This document shows positions 62,381 through 64,000 of a stretch of DNA of 64,000 nucleotides, piece after piece. The translations under genes and the position numbers were made by a program. How positions within the stretch are numbered: position 1 is the stretch's first letter; every line of letters starts with the position of its first letter. Origin of the DNA: Paraburkholderia kirstenboschensis (GTDB taxonomy: Bacteria; Pseudomonadota; Gammaproteobacteria; Burkholderiales; Burkholderiaceae); the NCBI RefSeq assembly GCF_904848585.1, contig NZ_CAJHCR010000020.1, positions 1-64,000 on the forward strand. The letters run 5' to 3'. Under the pieces are notes generated by a model. That model saw only the letters and a list, made by a program, of their open reading frames with translations, did no database searches and was not told where the DNA came from.

Positions 62381-63304
62381 TCAAATCAACGCTGTCACCC
62401 CAAGCCACCGCCCTTCTTCTACCTGCTTCAGTGCCACTTCCCGCAAAACGAGACGCGCTGCCAGACCGGATGGCGTCAACTCTTCATCCGCCAGAGACGC
62501 GACAAGATTGATACGGCTGAGGGTGGTTCCAATAATCGGCGCCGTGTACAGCTTTGAGCCCTTGCAGCGCGCCAGGGCCGCAGCGGGCTGAATCGTCACG
62601 CCCAGGCCGCTGCTAACCGCCTCCATCAGCGTTGCAAGTCCATCTATCTCGGCCGTCACGCTCATTGCGCAACCGGCTCGGGAAAAGGCACTATCTACCA
62701 GAGACCGCAGCCCATGAGGACTACTTGGGAGGATCAGGGGAAATTGCGCGAGTTCAGCGATGTCATAACCAGACGGATCGACAGGGACCGGCAACGTGTC
62801 GGCAGAAATCACATACAGCCGCTCGGAAAGCAGTGGAGCGGTCTGGACACGCTTCGCCCTTGGACCGCCAAAGAGGATGGCTACGTCGATCCGCCGTGAT
62901 GCAAGCAAAGATTCGAGGTTGCCGGACAGACTCTCTACGATGCGAATACCGACGTCCGGATACCGGGACCTCATTTCCCAAAGGAATGGCAGCGCAAGCA
63001 CTCCCGAGGTGCTCGGTGCGAGTCCCACCGACGCTTCGCCCGACAGACGTTCCATCTGCGCCGCCCTGGCTGCATCGTCGGCCATGCGCAGAATCAACTG
63101 CGCCTTGTGCCAGAAAGTGAGACCTGCACTTGTCGGCTGTACACCGTTCTTGGTGCGTTTCAGAAGACGCACGGAAAGCTCGCTTTCCAGACGACTGACC
63201 TGCTGGCTTAGTGCCGACGTGACGAGATCGAGCTCAATGGCAGCACGGCCCATGCTACCGCTCTGAACGACCTGCACGAAATAGCGAAGCTGCCGGATTT
63301 CCAT
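62381..63304 (-). CDS. LysR-family transcriptional regulator (Nac/CynR-like)
   Basis: A 307-residue regulator starting MEIRQLRYFVQVVQSGSMGR. The helix-turn-helix continues AAIELDLVTSALSQQVSRLE. The effector domain has ASVGLAPSTSGVLALPFLWE, VDVAILFGG-like sequence (RIDVAILFGGPRAKRVQTAP), and GLATLMEAVSSGLGVTIQPA. The long upstream frame to 63622 is a shadow. It diverges from a Bug receptor gene, with a perfect palindrome between, and probably controls that receptor. Confidence 0.92.
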   Translation of the reverse strand: MEIRQLRYFVQVVQSGSMGRAAIELDLVTSALSQQVSRLESELSVRLLKRTKNGVQPTSAGLTFWHKAQLILRMADDAARAAQMERLSGEASVGLAPSTSGVLALPFLWEMRSRYPDVGIRIVESLSGNLESLLASRRIDVAILFGGPRAKRVQTAPLLSERLYVISADTLPVPVDPSGYDIAELAQFPLILPSSPHGLRSLVDSAFSRAGCAMSVTAEIDGLATLMEAVSSGLGVTIQPAAALARCKGSKLYTAPIIGTTLSRINLVASLADEELTPSGLAARLVLREVALKQVEEGRWLGVTALI

Positions 63305-63447
63305 ATGCGTTGCCTTATTGAGCACGTCCAGTCGGGTCGAGGCCCCTTCGGTATCGCAGTGGCGAGTTGTCGGGATACCCCGCCCACAGCACAACGAATA
63401 CCGACTCCGGCGCGAATCGGGGACGTCCGTCCACGCGGGTATATTGC

Positions 63448-63464
63448 GTTCCGACTGTCGGAAC
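63448..63464. promoter_or_regulatory. Perfect 8-bp-arm palindrome in the LysR/Bug divergent promoter
   Basis: GTTCCGACTGTCGGAAC is a perfect palindrome (8-bp arms, one central base) located 72 bases before the receptor's ribosome-binding region. Its outer arms match the cluster operator form, but two central positions differ. It could be bound by the IclR regulators or by the divergent LysR protein. Confidence 0.5.
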
Positions 63465-63535
63465 TCATGCCGTTTAAAACACTCTACCGCATCGATCAGG
63501 CAAACTGTTAGAAATTTCATTGACGGGAGGAAGAC

Positions 63536-64000
63536 ATGCACAGCCACTGGAGATTCGGAGCTATTGGGCCCTTGCTTAGAGCAATCGTGTGGATTTTCGC
63601 AGCCGCGCTCATTTCGGGACACGCGTGCGCAGAAAGTAGCTATCCGGCGCGACCGGTGAGGCTGCTCGTTGGATTCAATGCTGCGGGCGCGACCGACACG
63701 ATCGCCCGGTACTATGCGTCAAAACTCAGCGACGTCCTGCGAGCGAGCGTATACATCGAGAATCGACCCGGCGCGTATCAGATGATTGCGATACGGACTC
63801 TGAAGTCCGCGCCCGCCGATGGGTACACTTTGTTCCTCATCACCGGCAGCGCCGCGTCCCAGTACCCCGGCCTGCAGAAGGACCTTCCATACGACCCCGT
63901 CAAAGACTTTTCGTTTATCGGTCTGGTCGGCGAGGCACCCGGCGTGATCGTTGCGAGCCCGTCGCTCCCCGTCTCAGACATTTCAGAGCTTGTAAAGTAC
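63536..64000 (+). CDS. Bug-family receptor, 3' end beyond the window
   Basis: The first 155 residues are visible. A signal peptide (MHSHWRFGAIGPLLRAIVWI to HACA) leads to the Bug start YPARPVRLLVGFNAAGATDT. Further motifs are YIENRPGAYQMIAIRTLKSA, PADGYTLFLITGSAASQYPG and LPYDPVKDFSFIGLVGEAPG. GGGAGG precedes the ATG. The reading frame runs off the right edge without a stop, so it is partial. It is a periplasmic carboxylate-binding receptor of the Tct type, diverging from a LysR gene. Confidence 0.92.
   Translation, partial: MHSHWRFGAIGPLLRAIVWIFAAALISGHACAESSYPARPVRLLVGFNAAGATDTIARYYASKLSDVLRASVYIENRPGAYQMIAIRTLKSAPADGYTLFLITGSAASQYPGLQKDLPYDPVKDFSFIGLVGEAPGVIVASPSLPVSDISELVKY

Noticed and set aside
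1..64000. CRISPR arrays, tRNA or rRNA genes
   Set aside because: No regularly spaced repeat arrays and no tRNA or rRNA signature sequences were seen on either strand.

Overview
The window reads as a chromosomal or megaplasmid segment from a Burkholderiales bacterium, most likely Paraburkholderia, Caballeronia or Burkholderia. The signs are high GC, a Burkholderia-type porin, Bug-family tripartite tricarboxylate receptors, ISNCY-type insertion sequence debris, and abundant LysR/IclR-controlled catabolic genes. No rRNA, tRNA, CRISPR array or replication origin was recognised.

Left part (1 to about 20 kb) is an accessory, decaying region. It holds two similar IS-end repeat blocks flanking a DUF1016/PDDEXK nuclease gene, a deleted ISNCY transposase, and a Phd/RelE-type toxin-antitoxin pair. 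Next come a doubly frameshifted UvrD-like helicase, a KfrA-like coiled-coil gene, and a broken immunity-like gene downstream of two tandem paralogues of unknown function. Truncated DJ-1/PfpI and aldo-keto reductase remnants follow, then small exported proteins, a cupin plus carboxymuconolactone-decarboxylase pair, a dead SDR, and a paoABC-like periplasmic aldehyde oxidoreductase operon whose Mo-subunit is frameshifted in a G6 run. Frameshifts and stops are frequent between 3.7 and 17.1 kb and absent to the right.

Middle (19.4 to 24 kb) has a cyclophilin-like protein, DUF2255, an aldo-keto reductase relic, an MFS exporter, a divergent LysR regulator and a CMD-like protein.

Right part (24 to 64 kb) is a large intact catabolic supercluster. 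Entry: porin, two MFS carriers, TctAB and Bug receptors. Front-end hydrolysis and oxidation: two paralogous amidohydrolases, a beta-propeller lactonase, an epimerase, SDRs, an aldehyde dehydrogenase, two double-module hydroxyacid dehydrogenases, TcuAB and MmgE/PrpD. CoA-thioester chemistry: an NDP-forming acyl-CoA synthetase, two enoyl-CoA hydratases, a FadB-like fusion, and a thiolase-fold protein with its DUF35 partner. Electron transfer: rubredoxin and a 2Fe-2S/flavin reductase. The substrate cannot be read from sequence; a cyclic or branched polycarboxylic acid or lactone is the best inference.

The most interesting signal is a 17-bp palindrome of the form RTTYCRHTSRWYGRAAC, often as a tandem pair spaced 19 bp. 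It occurs upstream of most transcription units of the right part. It resembles IclR-type operators, and two near-paralogous IclR regulators are encoded in the cluster. This suggests one previously unrecognised regulon tying about 35 kb of genes together.
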